Source of the DNA: Chloranthus sessilifolius
Taxonomy: Eukaryota; Streptophyta; Magnoliopsida; Chloranthales; Chloranthaceae
Assembly (NCBI GenBank): GCA_021018995.1
Contig: CM037589.1
Location: forward strand, 12,353,001-12,417,000
Length of the DNA: 64,000 bases
Reading direction: 5' to 3'
This document shows, one piece after another, positions 12,035 to 23,531 of the stretch; the first letter of the stretch is position 1, and each line of letters starts with the position of its first letter. The translations under genes were made by a program, and so were the position numbers. The notes under the pieces were generated by a model. The model made no database searches and was not told where the DNA came from. It worked only from the letters and a program-made list of their open reading frames with translations.

Positions 12035-12180
12035 TAAGTTAGCGGCCGATATCTTAAGATAGCGGCCACTAACATATTGCTATCTTAATTAATTTTTTTT
12101 TTTAAGTTAGCGGCCGCTATCTTAAAATTATATATATATATTTTTTTAAAGTTAGCGACTGCTATCTTAAGTTAGCGGCC
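12035..12180. repeat. TTAGCGGCCGCTATC palindromes in PIF-like element
   Basis: Several units of GTTAGCGGCCGCTATCTTAA or close variants are spaced by A/T runs. The motif is the same as in MULE-1, although this is a different element type. More units lie at 13139-13163 and 14002-14043, where the solo LTRs have split them. Confidence 0.8.
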
Positions 12181-13075
12181 TGTGACGGGGCCAATACTCG
12201 AGCTTGCAGCATGGTGTGTGTGGCACGACATGTGGTATCAGGAGGGCACGCGACATGGGGCCAAGTTGGCTTGGGCTGCGAGGGCCGACGGCATGGGGGT
12301 AGATTTGAGCGTCCGCAGTGTGTTCTGACGCGACATAGCCAAGGTGGGCTAGCGATGCAGGAGGCGTTGCGGTATGTCAAACTAAGGGGTTTGAGGTTCT
12401 CCTGTCATTCTGGCTGAATGACTGTTTTACCCTTATATATGGGAAGGGAGCTAGAGAGCTATTCCCCCGCACACGGGGCCTTGCGTTGCCAGAGGGGGCG
12501 CAAGTATCTCTTAGGTCTGAAAGGGTGGGCCTAGGACGTCGACGCAGTGATGCCGTGTGGCACCCAAGGGAGGTTGAAGTATGGCCCCGGACTACGCGTC
12601 GCGGTGCATACGACTGGGTAACCTCGCGTGACAACACAAGGGCGCTGCGTGAGATTCAGTTGAGCACGACAGCATATGGGCTAAGGATGAACGTGTGCTA
12701 GTAATTCGGAACGCACGAAGAAGCGTGCGTGGGACTCGGTTGAGCACGCATGGCCGAGGTACAAGGTCTGTGGGCTTGGTTGTAAGGCGGCGAGGTACTA
12801 GTGTAGTGCAGAGGTGAAGCTTGAGCGGGCCAAGTTTAATGCGATTGGTGCAATTGGCGTGTCGTAAGGCACGATGAGTGGGTGGTAGGGTGTGAAGCAG
12901 TAACCACATTGGGGAGTTCGAATCCTCTAGGCGAGTGGTATCGGTGATGTGTAGATGGTTGTTGCAAGCCGTTGTAGCAACCGCAGGAGTTAAAAGCACG
13001 TCGAAGGACATCCGTGGATTGGTATTGAAGTAGGTTGACCTAGAAGCGTGCGTTAGTCTGCGGGTGAGGTTCTTA
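12181..13075 (+). mobile_element. Solo-LTR-like insertion, 3'-truncated
   Basis: Starts TGTGACGGGGCC straight after a GGCC and is colinear with the complement of 13164-14001 over most of its length. The expected CCCCGTGACA end is missing; it stops in A/T-rich repeat near 13075. It is GC-rich compared with its surroundings. The open frames inside are not credible genes. Confidence 0.5.
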
Positions 13076-13163
13076 TAAAAATGAAAAATAAAAAAATAAA
13101 TTATTATTATTATTATTTTATTTATTATTATTATTTTTTTAAGATAGCGGTATGTTAGCGGCC

Positions 13164-14001
13164 TGTCACGGGGTTTCACTTCCGCAACCTCGATCCGTCT
13201 GACACCTAGCATGCTTCGGCAGCTGTCGACCTACATTCATCATGTCAGCTATGAGGCGTCCTTTGGCGCACTTTCAGCCAGCTTGCCGCTACCGGCGTAC
13301 TGCGTGAAATAACCCTTATCGCGCTCTAACCACCGCCTGAAGGGCGAGAACCACCACATACCTTTAATACTAATGTACCTGCTTCATCAACCCCAGCAAG
13401 CCTGACCTTGTACCTCGCTCGCGTGCTCAGCTGAGTCCCATGACTTGCGCCGTATGCGTTCGGATTACTAACACGTTCATCTTTAGCCCACATCTTTGTC
13501 GTGCTCAAGCCCGGAGTCCCATATGCGCCTTTGTGTTCTCCTGCGAGGTTGCCCGGTAGTATGCCTTTGCGGACAGCGTGGTGCAGACCATGCTTCAACC
13601 TCCCTCGGGTTCCACACGGCATCGCTGTGTCGACGTCCTAGGCCCACCCTTTCAGACCTATGAGACACTTGCGCCCCCTCTGGCAACGCAAGGCCCCGTG
13701 TGCGGGGGAATAGCTCTCTAGCTCCCTTCCCATATATAAGGGTAAAACAGTCATTCAGCCAGAATGACAGGAGAACCTCAAACCTATTGATTTGACATAC
13801 CGCAATGCCTCATGCATCGCTAGCCCACCTTGGCTATGTCGCGATCGTGACGCTCCACGTCATACCCTCATGCGACCGTGTCGCGTCCTCGCAGCGCGAC
13901 CACGTCGCAAGGCAAACATGGCCCCATGTCGCGTGCCCTCCTGGCACCACATGTCGTGCCACATTCACCATTCTGCAAGCTCGAGTATTGGCCCCGTCAC
14001 A
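13164..14001 (-). mobile_element. Solo-LTR-like insertion, complete
   Basis: 838 bp. Read on the - strand it runs TGTGACGGGGCC...CCCCGTGACA, so it has TG...CA ends with a 10-bp terminal inversion as LTRs do. It is flanked by GGCC on each side (13160-13163 and 14002-14005). Removing it and one GGCC restores TTAGCGGCCGCTATC. No primer-binding site or coding part is present. An alternative is a non-autonomous DNA element; the 4-bp duplication is short. Confidence 0.6.
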
Positions 14002-14562
14002 GGCCGCTATCTTAAGATATCAGCCGCTAACTTAAAAAGATAGCAAGGATGAGCTGATGATGACTCAAAGCTGTAATAAGGAAAAAGTTGTGATCAACTG
14101 TTAGGAAACTCTGAATTAATATGGATCTGTTATAATAGTAATATAAAAATGAAACTCAATTTGATGAGCAGTAGTGAGTCCAAATCAGTTTCCAAATACT
14201 GTTTTCAAAGTGCTTCAAAAGCAGTGGTCAAAATAACTTGCAATTTCTGAATCAATTTGTAATTATTTTTTTCTCATCTTACATTTGCATAGAAATATAT
14301 TATAATAATTTCAAATTTTCATCTTGACTTCCAGTAGTTTTGTGAATTCACATATAGGCCATTTCATGTCATAACACAAAAATACATCCAACTGCTGTTA
14401 TACTTACATCATAAATTATAGGTTTTTATAGCAGCATATTAGAACCCACCTGATGTTGTCTTAGTTTGCACACTGAATGCTTACAACTAGAAGACTTGAC
14501 CACACCGCATTAGCTGCTCTTTGAATTTCTCTGTTTTTCTTTTCTATTCAATTAAATGAAAA

Positions 14563-14680
14563 ATAGTTTGTGATTAATGCTAGAATCACATGATACTACA
14601 CTATTGTGCTGCTCGGGAGGTAGACACAGATTTTTTGATTTTCGAAAGTTCTAAGAAATAAAGCATTAATCACAAACTAT
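14563..14680. repeat. 19-bp perfect inverted repeat
   Basis: ATAGTTTGTGATTAATGCT (14563-14581) is repeated as its exact complement at 14662-14680, with about 80 bp between. Confidence 0.85.
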
Positions 14681-15000
14681 TGATAGGAGAATCTGACCGA
14701 CCAATGTATTAAACACATAATCGATTTAAAGCATATAAATTTTGACGATCATTCGATCAATATAACCACTTTGATGAAGACCATAAATACGTGCGGCTAT
14801 AGAGCGTAGAAGTATACAATGCACTTTCTTTATACTTTCTTGAGAAATTGTAGAACAAAAGAAAATGAGTTTCTGAGTAACTCAAGAACAATCACTCATA
14901 AAATAATTTTCTTCCAAAAATGGCTTTTTGGGCAGAAACTGAGGTACCCATTTTCTGCAGAAAATAACTTTCTGCTAGGAAAGTGCCGAACGAGGCCTTA

Positions 15001-15581
15001 GGAATTTATCCCTGTTTACCTGGTACATGTGATATGTGCCGATGTTGCCCGGTCAAACTGGTTGAATCTTATATCAAATGGTAAAGTGAAGATTACGTAA
15101 CATCCAAGGGATTAAAGTTGAACGACATAATGCAATCTAAACAATTGGAGTTGACTGTTGCCTGTCTATGGTGTTCTGACAATCTCACTCCCTATTTAAT
15201 GTGTCAATTGTTCCAAAATTCCAATCTATAGACTATCTCTTGATTGAGAACTGGGCTAAAATCACATAGTGGAATTGTAAATATTTAGTGGAGTGGTCAA
15301 GTCTAATGGATGAATCCCATGCGCCTTTAGAACCGTTGGATGCTACCGAATCTTAACTTCATAGGTTGACGTGAAAATGCTTTTCATGTTAACTCCTAGA
15401 CAGGTTTTGTGCAGGCAATTGATGTGGCGTAACATAATTGGCTGCCCCAGCCTGCATTGTTTGAGTCTTCCTGCACTTGCAGCCAATTGCATCGCGACAG
15501 ATCAACCGCCTGCACAAAACTTGCATGCTATATAACAATGTCTAAATCTTATTTACCCAGGGGTTCTAAAATCGCTTCAAC
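15001..15581. other. SINE right half and a short hairpin; no gene
   Basis: 15001-15055 continues the split SINE (GGTACATGTG...TGTTGCCCGG). About 15400-15530 is a hairpin-like region, where TTTTGTGCAGGC pairs with GCCTGCACAAAA and ATTGGCTGC with GCAGCCAAT. This may be a small MITE. No coding frame is seen. Confidence 0.55.
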
Positions 15582-16303
15582 TGTTATTATAGGTTTACCC
15601 CAACGCAAGTCGTTCGAGTGAGAACTAAATCCACTCAAGCAATGTGAGCACTTAACAATCAAAATTTTCACAGGCAGAAGTCGCTCGAGTGATTTTGGTT
15701 CTCGCTCGAGCGATCGGGACACGGTTCAAAGGTAAAAGTTTCGGGTGTAAGTCGCTCGAGCGACTTTAATTCTCACTCAAGCGACCCGTGACGTCGAAGT
15801 TATGTGCATATTCTATTTTTGAGCAGTTTATTTTGAGTTAGAAGTAGGACTCATGAATTCTATATAAGGGAAAGCTTATGGACGAATTAGATGACTTTTG
15901 AGAGAGTTTTTCAAGAGAAAAAAATATGGGTGAATACTTTGGTGAGGCAAGGTATTAAAGAATAACTTGGGGATTGAAGATCCAATTGAAGTCGTTCATG
16001 TGCCGGAATTATTACTATATTCCGGCAGATCTCTTCTCTGTTCTTTGAAGGACAACGTCCTTAGGTTTTACAGCGGTTTGGCTGTGGAAGGTCGTGCTTG
16101 ATCTTGTTTGAGAGTGCACTAGAGAGAAGAGAGTGTGCGTTGTAAATGTTCATAAATATTGTATATACCCCCGTGGACGTATCCCTCGATTAAGTGAACC
16201 ACGTAAATTTTGTGTTGTGTGTGTGATTGTTTCTTTACGCCTTTCTTATTTTTCCGTATTCATCGTGATCAAGAATTCGATAGAGTGGGTTGAATTCCTA
16301 ACA
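15582..16303 (+). repeat. Copia 5' LTR
   Basis: 722 bp, TGTTATTATAGG...TCCTAACA. It contains TATATAAGGG near 15862 as a possible promoter and several copies of the palindrome TCGCTCGAGCGA between about 15605 and 15790. Confidence 0.9.
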
Positions 16304-16305
16304 AG

Positions 16306-16317
16306 TGGTATCAGAGG
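16306..16317 (+). promoter_or_regulatory. Copia primer-binding site (initiator tRNA-Met)
   Basis: TGGTATCAGAGG lies 2 bp after the left LTR. It matches the plant copia site complementary to the 3' end of tRNA-iMet except for the last base (usually C). Confidence 0.85.
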
Positions 16318-16345
16318 CAAGTTTTAGGTTTACGCTACAATAGCG

Positions 16346-19300
16346 ATGAAGGTCTCGAATGCACGATTCGAGGTGAAGAAGTTTTTAGGGAAGAATAACT
16401 TCGCTCTGTGGCAAGTCAAAGTCATAGATCTCCTTGTCTAATAAGACATTGATGATACTCTACTTGGGAAGGAGATAAGAAAGAAAGCATAGATGTTTGA
16501 TGAAGAGTGAAACTCTATTGATAAGAGAGCCGTAAACACTATTCGATTGTGTTTGCCGATGAAGTTTTGTACAACGTTCTTCACGAGAAGACAACCGTGA
16601 ATCTGTAGAAGAAGATGAAATCTCTCTACATGACAAAGCCGTTGTCCAATAGACTCTTCATGAAGAAGTAACTCTACACACTTCTTATGAAGTCTGGTAC
16701 ACTTATTCATGACCATTTGAATTCGTTTAATAAAGTAGTTAGTGAACTATTAAGTATTGAGGTGAAACTAGAAGAAGATCTTACACTTTTTTTACTCACC
16801 TCACTGCCACTATCTTATGAGCACCTTACTACCACATTAATTTATGGTAAAAATACTATTGCCGTCGAAGAAGTGACTGTTGTACTTCTTTTCGATGAAT
16901 TGAGAAAACAACCTGAATCTAACTCCGAAGGGTTAGTCTTTTGAGCGAAAGGGGTCGGAACCATGATCGCAAAAAAGACAAGTCTAGAGGAGATAATAAA
17001 TCAATGAGAGGAAACAATATGTCCAAATCTAGGGGTGATAGAAATGATGTTATATGTTATTTCTGTAAGCAATCTAGCCATATTTGTAAACATTGTAAGT
17101 AGAGATTGAATAAAAATAAGGGTGATGATGGGACTTCGCAACATGCCAGTGTTGCTAAGTCAGATTTCAGTCAAGACCTATTGTGTGCACTGTTAAGCTC
17201 CAGTCAGTTTGATCGTAGATGGATCCTAGATTCAGGGTATCTTGTCATATGCATGTATACATGAATTGGTTTGATCAGCATAAGGAAGCCAATGGTGAGA
17301 CGATAATGATGGGGAATGACAGTGTATGTGAAGCAGTGGGTATCGATTCTATCAGAATCAAGATGTTTGATGGTTGTATTCGCACTCTTACTGAGGTTAG
17401 GCATGTGCTTGATCTGAAGAAAAATTTGATCCCGTTGGAGGAATTAGATGAGATAGGATGTCGAGTTATCTTAGAATCCGATAAGTAAAGGTCGTACATG
17501 GTGCTATGACCTTGATGAAAGGTGAAAAGATGGAGAATTTGTATACTTTCAATCAAGGACAATGGTGTTGCGGCTATGACAGATTCCAAAGATCTCTCTT
17601 ATTTGTGGCACAAGAGGTTTAGTCACATGAGTGAATGTAGGTTGACATAGCTCATAAAGAACAAAATAATTTTTGACATTCAAACTTGTAAGCTAAATTT
17701 CTGTGAAGATTACATCTTTGAGAAGCAGAAGAAAGTCAGTTTCTCCATTGGAAAGCATACTTTGAAGGGATTGATTGATTCTATACATTCAAATGTATGG
17801 GGATCGACAAAAGTCACTTCGGTGGGTGGAGCCAATTTGTGTTATTCATAGATGACTACTCCAGAAAAGTTTGAGTGTATCCGATTAAAAATAAGTCAGA
17901 TGTATTTTTAAAATTTAATTAGTGACAGAGTATGGTTGAAAAGCAGTCAAACAAGAAGGTGAAGATTCTTAGATCAGATAATGGTGGGGAATATCTGTTA
18001 TCAGAGTTCAAGACTGACTATGAAAATCAAGGAATTGTTAGGCACTTAATAGTTCATGAAAATTCCTAACAAAATGGTGTAGCAAAATGGATGAACAGAA
18101 TACTATTAGAAAAAGCTTCATGTATATTGAATCATTCCAACTTGAGTCATGGGTTCTGGGCAGATGTAGTGAACACGGCATATTATTTGGTCAACTGATC
18201 ATCTTCAGTGGCACTAAACTCGAAAACTGCAGATGAGGTTGGTATGAAAGACACGTTAGTTACTCTCACTTGAGGGTATTTGGATGTGCGACATATGCAT
18301 TACTTCAGGGAAGTGAATGATCCAAGTTGGATCTAAAATCTAAAAAGTGGCTCTTGATTGGCTATGGTGAAGGAGTCAAAGGTTATCGTTTGTGGGATAC
18401 ATAATCTCGCAAAGTGACAGTTGAAAGGGATGTTACTTTCAACGATGATGAGTTTCCAATGAAAAAGGTGGAAGACAAACCTCAATTATCTGGTGAACCT
18501 CAAGTACAGGTTGATATTGAAACGCATGAGAAAAATGAGAAAGATAATGAAGACTCCGATGACACAATTTCTTAAGACTTGCAGCCCCAAGTACTGGTTC
18601 CGATTCAGACAACCTTGAGAATGTCAGAGGACGAAGAAACGTCCTGAAAAATTTAAGGACATGGTTCCTTTAACACTTGCACTTATCACAGAGAATGAGG
18701 AAGCAAACACAATTTAAGAAGCTTGGATGGATACAGATGCAGTAAAGTGGCAGTTAACTATAGAAGAAAAATGACAGTCACGCTTGAAGAATGAGACTTG
18801 GGATCTTATGGAACTTCCTAAAGGAAAGAGAGCCATCGATTGTAAATGAATCTTTCGAAAGAAAGAAGGTGATAAGAGTGAAACTTCGAAGTTCAAAGCA
18901 TGACTAGTTGCAAAGGGGTTTTCTCAGAAAGAGGGTATTGATTATATTGAGATATCCTCTCTGATTGCGAAGCACACTTTGATTCACATGATGTTGGTAG
19001 TTGTTGCTCAGAAAGATCTCGAATTAGAACATATAGATGTGAAAACAAATTTTCTCAATGGAGATCTTTAGGAAGAGATTTATATGTAACAACCTGAAGG
19101 ACTTGAAACAGAAGAGTCAGAATCGCTCATCTACAGGTTGAAGAAATCCTTGTACAGAAAGTTTGATGCATATATGCTGAGCATATGGTAACTCAAGGGG
19201 TAGTATGATTGTTGTGTCTACTGGAAAGAATATGGTAAAGGGGAGAGAATCTTCCTAATTCTCTATGTAGATGATATGGTAATAACAATAAGAACTAATA

Positions 19301-20238
19301 TTGAAATCAACAAGCTGAAGCAATTTTTGAGTCAGAAATTTGAGATGAAGGATCTTGATTCCGCAAATAAGATCCTAGGTATGAAAACCACGAGAGATCG
19401 TGAAAAGAAGAGACTTTGGCTAACACAATGGACTTTTATCCAAAAGATCTTTAAGAAGTACAATATGAGTGATGTCAAACCAGTATCAACTCCACTTGCA
19501 GAGCATTTTAAACTCATAAAAATGAGTCCGTCCACACAGGCAGAAAGGGAATACATGAAGAATATTTCGTATGCAAATGGTGTTGAAAGTTTGATTTATG
19601 CCGTAGTAAGTACAAGTCCAGATTTAACATAGGCCTTGAGTGTGGTTTACAAGTATATGTCTAATCCGGATAAGGAACATTGACTAGAAGTGAGATGAAT
19701 ATTAAAATATCTAAAAGGTACAACTGAACATGGTTTGATGTTTGAAGGTGGAAATACATGTAACTTGGACCTCTACGATTGTGTTGATTCCGACTATACT
19801 GGTGACCTAGACAGAAGAATGTTAACCATGGGATACGTGTTTGTCTTGACAGGTGGGGCAATTAGTTGAAAATCTATGCTCCAAGGGATAATTGCATTGT
19901 CAACTACAAAGGCAGAGTATATAGCTGCTACAGAAGTAGCTAAGGAAGCTTTATGGCTTAAAGGTATGGTCAGTAAATTTGGTGAGGTTGATGAGAGCAC
20001 CAATATCTTCTACGACAATCAGAGTGTTATTCATCTAGCAAAGAACCAGGTCTTTCATGTTAGAACAAAACATATAGATGTCTGATACCATTTTATCAGA
20101 GATATGATAGAAGATGGAGAAATATCGATTAAGAAGATCGATATAAAAGAAAACACAGCGGACATGCTGACCAAGCCGATTATACAAATTAAATTTAGGC
20201 TTTGCCTAAACCTGATTAACACTTTTCGAAGATGTTGA
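16346..20238 (+). pseudogene. Copia gag-pol, decayed
   Basis: Gag starts at ATG 16346 (MKVSNARFEVKKFLGKNNFA). The zinc knuckle CYFCKQSSHICKHC (about 17055-17096) has the CX2CX4HX4C spacing but lacks the usual glycine. The protease motif WILDSG is near 17219. Pre-integrase and integrase pieces follow (LWHKRFSHMSECR near 17600; WGSTKVTSVGGANL near 17800). The reverse transcriptase has LYVDDMVITI (19261-19290), and the RNase H has ALSTTKAEYIAATEVAKEAL (19894 onward) and YDNQSVIHLAKNQ. It ends near ADMLTKP (20160) with a stop at 20236. More than a dozen stops and shifts interrupt it. In life the polyprotein would support reverse transcription and integration. Confidence 0.9.
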
Positions 20239-20271
20239 TGCCCGTTGGGGCGGTGACGTGATTGAGGATAA

Positions 20272-20286
20272 AACCTAGGTGGAGAT
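20272..20286 (+). promoter_or_regulatory. Copia polypurine tract
   Basis: CCTAGGTGGAGAT immediately precedes the 3' LTR, as is typical of plant copia elements. Confidence 0.75.
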
Positions 20287-20994
20287 TATTATTATAGGTT
20301 TACCCCAATGTAGGTCGCTTAAGTAGGAACCAAATCTGCTCGAGCGAGGTGAGCACTTAACAATCAATTTTTCACGGGTAGTAGTCGCTCGAGCGATTTT
20401 TGTTCTCGCTCGAGTGATCGGGGCACGATTCAAAGGTAAAAGTTTCGGGTGTAAGTCGCTCGAGCAACCCGCGATGACCCGTGACGTCTAAGTTACATGC
20501 AAATTCCATTTTTGGGCAATTTCTCTTGGGTTAGAAGTAGAACTCGAGACTTCTATATAAGGGAAAGCTCATGGACGAATTAGATGGCTTTTGAGAGTCT
20601 TTCAAGAGAGAAAAACTTGGATGAATACTTTGGAGAGGTAAGGTATTGAAGAATAGCTTGGGGATTGAAGATCCATTTGAAGCCGTTCTTGTGCCGGAAT
20701 CATTACTATATTTCGGCAGATCTCTTCTCTATTTTTTGAAGGACAACGTCCTTTAGTTTTACAGCGATTTGACTATGGAAGGTCGTGTTTGATCTTGTTT
20801 GAGAGTGCACTAGAGAGAAGAGAGTGTGTGCATTGTAAACGTTCATGAACAGTGCATATACCCCCATGGACGTAGCCCTCGATTGGGTGAACCAAAAAAG
20901 TCGTGTTGTGTGTATGATTGTTTCTTTGTACCTTTCTTATTTTTTCGCATTCATCGCGGTAGGAAGTTTAGTAGAGTGGGTTAAATTCTTAACA
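20287..20994 (+). repeat. Copia 3' LTR
   Basis: 708 bp. The first TG has become TA; the end is TTCTTAACA. It is clearly homologous to 15582-16303, with scattered substitutions and short indels, and keeps the TCGCTCGAGCGA palindromes at about 20310-20470. Confidence 0.9.
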
Positions 20995-21082
20995 TCATCG
21001 CCATATAAGGTTCAACCAACATTTACTAATGTTTTCTTTTCTATTTATTATAATGAAATGATTTACACAAGTGGATTGTGTA

Positions 21083-23531
21083 TGTAATATCTCGAAAATC
21101 TGAGCATTAAACAGTGACCTCGGGGTTCGTGCTCGACTGGTCGTAGGTTTGACCAAGTGAGGGTCAAACAGTAGAACTAGGAAATAATATATAGATGTGA
21201 GGTAGCATGACCTAAGAGTAGTGTATGGTGTTAGTTTAGGGCCACATATACCTATCTCTGGTGTATGTGCTTAACATTGAAACTAGAGAGAGGTTATAAG
21301 GGTTTTAATAACCTAAGGGTTCTTTTGTTTTGTTTGGTAAAGAGAGTTAAGAAGAGAGAGAGAGAGAACTAAGGTGAGTTAGTGGCAAGGACTTAATGTG
21401 GCTTAATTGAAGGAAAGGTTGGAGCATTAAATGCCGAATTCAACGTGATTGGAATTGTTGGAGCAAAAAGCTGGAACCCTAACCATTCAAATCAACCATT
21501 CAAGCTTTTAAGAAATTGATTTGAGGTGAGTCTTATTAGAATTAAATGCATAGATATTTGATGATTAAATTCAGTCAAGTGTAGTTAAAAATATAGAATT
21601 AAATGATAGAAAAGAAAGAAAAATAGAGAGAAAAAGATTTAGAAGAACAACCTGAAAATGGGCTGAGTTCTAGCTAAATCGATTAATCGATTTTGAGAAT
21701 CGATTAATCGATTTTGGTTTAGAAATCGACTAATCGACTGAGTACCTCCAGTAGCTGGAGAGATAAAGCCTGAGAAATCGACTAATCGAATTGGGAAATC
21801 GATTAATCGATTTTGGATTTCGATTAATCGATTTGGGATCGATTAATCAATTTTGGATGTTCGACTACTCGATTTAGGGATCGATTAACTATCTTTGAGA
21901 TTTTCGATTAATCGATTTGGGATCAATTAATCAATTTTGGATTTTCGATTAATCAATTTGAGAATCGATTAATCGATTAGGGGTTTCGATTAATCGATTT
22001 TGGAGATCGATTAATCAATTTTGATAGTTTGACTTGACTTCTTAATTGGACCTTGGGGTTCATGGAAAGTCTTGGACCTTCTTTATTGCATCTTTATTGA
22101 TGTGTTGCATATGTTATGGTGTATCATAGGTGGTACGTATGAATGCAAACATAAGGAGCCGTGTGGGACCTTGATGCTTGGACATTCAGAGACTTGAGAT
22201 AGGGAACACCTTGAACATGTACTTTAATTGTAAGAGCATGTATGTAGTGATATAGAAATAAATTGATAATGCTGTAAATTATGAGAATCTTTATAAAAAG
22301 GGTGTGTGTGACACCAAGAAAGTAAATGAGAATGAAATATCCTCAGGGGATGAGAAAGTGATAAAGGCATCAATGTGATGTGAGTAAATTAGACATCCCA
22401 GGAATATAAGTGAAATTGTAAAGTATGATTGAACAATAACTGATAAGGCCTAATTGATATAAAGTAGCACATTTATATGGTGAATAACTATATATAAAGC
22501 ACATGATATTTTTGTTATTTAAGGTTTGAACAGAATACCTCAATGATGTGGCGGGATACTCACGACTGACTTGACAGGATATCCATGATCGGTACGGCGG
22601 CCAATCCGTACACCGATACGACGGTCTATCCGTACACAGTGGCACATCCCAGAGATATTGAGATGAGATTAAACCCCGTCACCTATGAGAAAGGGACCTG
22701 GGTAGTACTCAAAGTGATATATTTATAACAACTATCTATGTAGACGACGATGGTGGGTATTCCATCGGGGCTCGATGCTATATTGCTCGGGGATTACTTA
22801 AGTTAAAGATTTAAGTTTCTTTGGGCCAAATCTGTGTAGTTCATGAACAGTTGATAATAAATGTAACATGTAAACCACCAGTAAACTTCAATGCATATGT
22901 ACTCTTTAAATTGTTTTCCATTAAAGTTTATAAATACATCATGCTAAGAATATCATGGAATATATGTGAGGATTTGACTTATATGTTCATTGTGTTGTTC
23001 CCTATTAAGCTAGGATGTAGCTCACCCTTTAGACTATACGTCGCAGGTCCTCTGCTTACAGTTGTAGAGGCTTCGGGAGACGCTGATCCGGGGGATTCGG
23101 ATTACGTGCCCGGAAACGAGTTAGAGCCACCTCTCGAGGACTTCTTCTAGGAGACTTTGTTGCGTACTTTGATAGGGAGAGTTTTGAGAGCTTATTGTGC
23201 GGCTTGATATGTCAAGCTTTAATTTTGAGAAATGTAATTAAATAAAAATATTTTTTTGGCGAACCATCTAGGGTGACTAAGTGATGTCACTGATTGTTCG
23301 GATGAGTTCTTTTACTCATGCAAAGGCATGAGCTTAGAACCATCTTTTGGATTATAGATTTCTCAGTATATATATTTAGAACTGGAGATTTATTTCAATA
23401 TCAGTTCTAATGTGTTTCATTTTCTTGATTATTGCTTGCTATGTTAATGTTTCGTACGTAATCATGGGACACGGTATGGAGGATCGTACTGATGGCACGG
23501 GTTTCGGGGTACTCAAATTTGAGCTGTCACA
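21083..23531 (+). mobile_element. Probable Ty3/gypsy solo LTR, 2.4 kb
   Basis: Begins TGTAATATCTCGAAAATC and ends GAGCTGTCACA. Flanking 5-mers are GTGTA (21078-21082) and GTATA (23532-23536), one mismatch. Starts of the type TGTAA(C/T)ATCTCGAAA are common in plant gypsy LTRs. No internal coding region adjoins it. At 21678-22022 it carries an array of AATCGATTAATCGATT units. Confidence 0.6.
21678..22022. repeat. AATCGATTAATCGATT palindrome array
   Basis: About twenty copies of (A)ATCGATTAATCGATT or ATCGACTAATCGA, spaced by TTGGGA-like linkers, lie inside the solo LTR. Each core is a perfect palindrome around CG. Confidence 0.92.

Larger units (their letters stand above)
11720..14997. mobile_element. 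PIF/Harbinger-like non-autonomous element
   Basis: A 3278-bp element flanked by TTA on both sides (11717-11719 and 14998-15000). Ends are inverted: GGCTTCGTTCG at left, complement GGCCTCGTTCGGC at right, each followed by TTTTCT(A/G)CAGAAAATG. A TTA duplication fits PIF/Harbinger. No transposase is seen. It interrupts a SINE. Inside are TAGCGGCCGCTA palindromes and two solo-LTR-like insertions. The interior at 14050-14800 is otherwise unremarkable. Confidence 0.75.
15582..20994 (+). mobile_element. Ty1/copia retrotransposon, both LTRs, inactive
   Basis: 5413 bp. LTRs are at 15582-16303 and 20287-20994. The flanking 5-mers TCAAC and TCATC agree at four of five bases. A primer-binding site (TGGTATCAGAGG) follows the left LTR and a polypurine tract (GGTGGAGAT) precedes the right one. 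The domain order gag, protease, integrase, RT, RNase H is the copia order. Many stops and visible LTR divergence mean an old insertion. Confidence 0.93.

Noticed and set aside
12592..13212. 206-residue open frame on the - strand
   Set aside because: Lies inside a GC-rich solo-LTR-like insertion; its sequence has no domain and the homologous copy does not keep it open.
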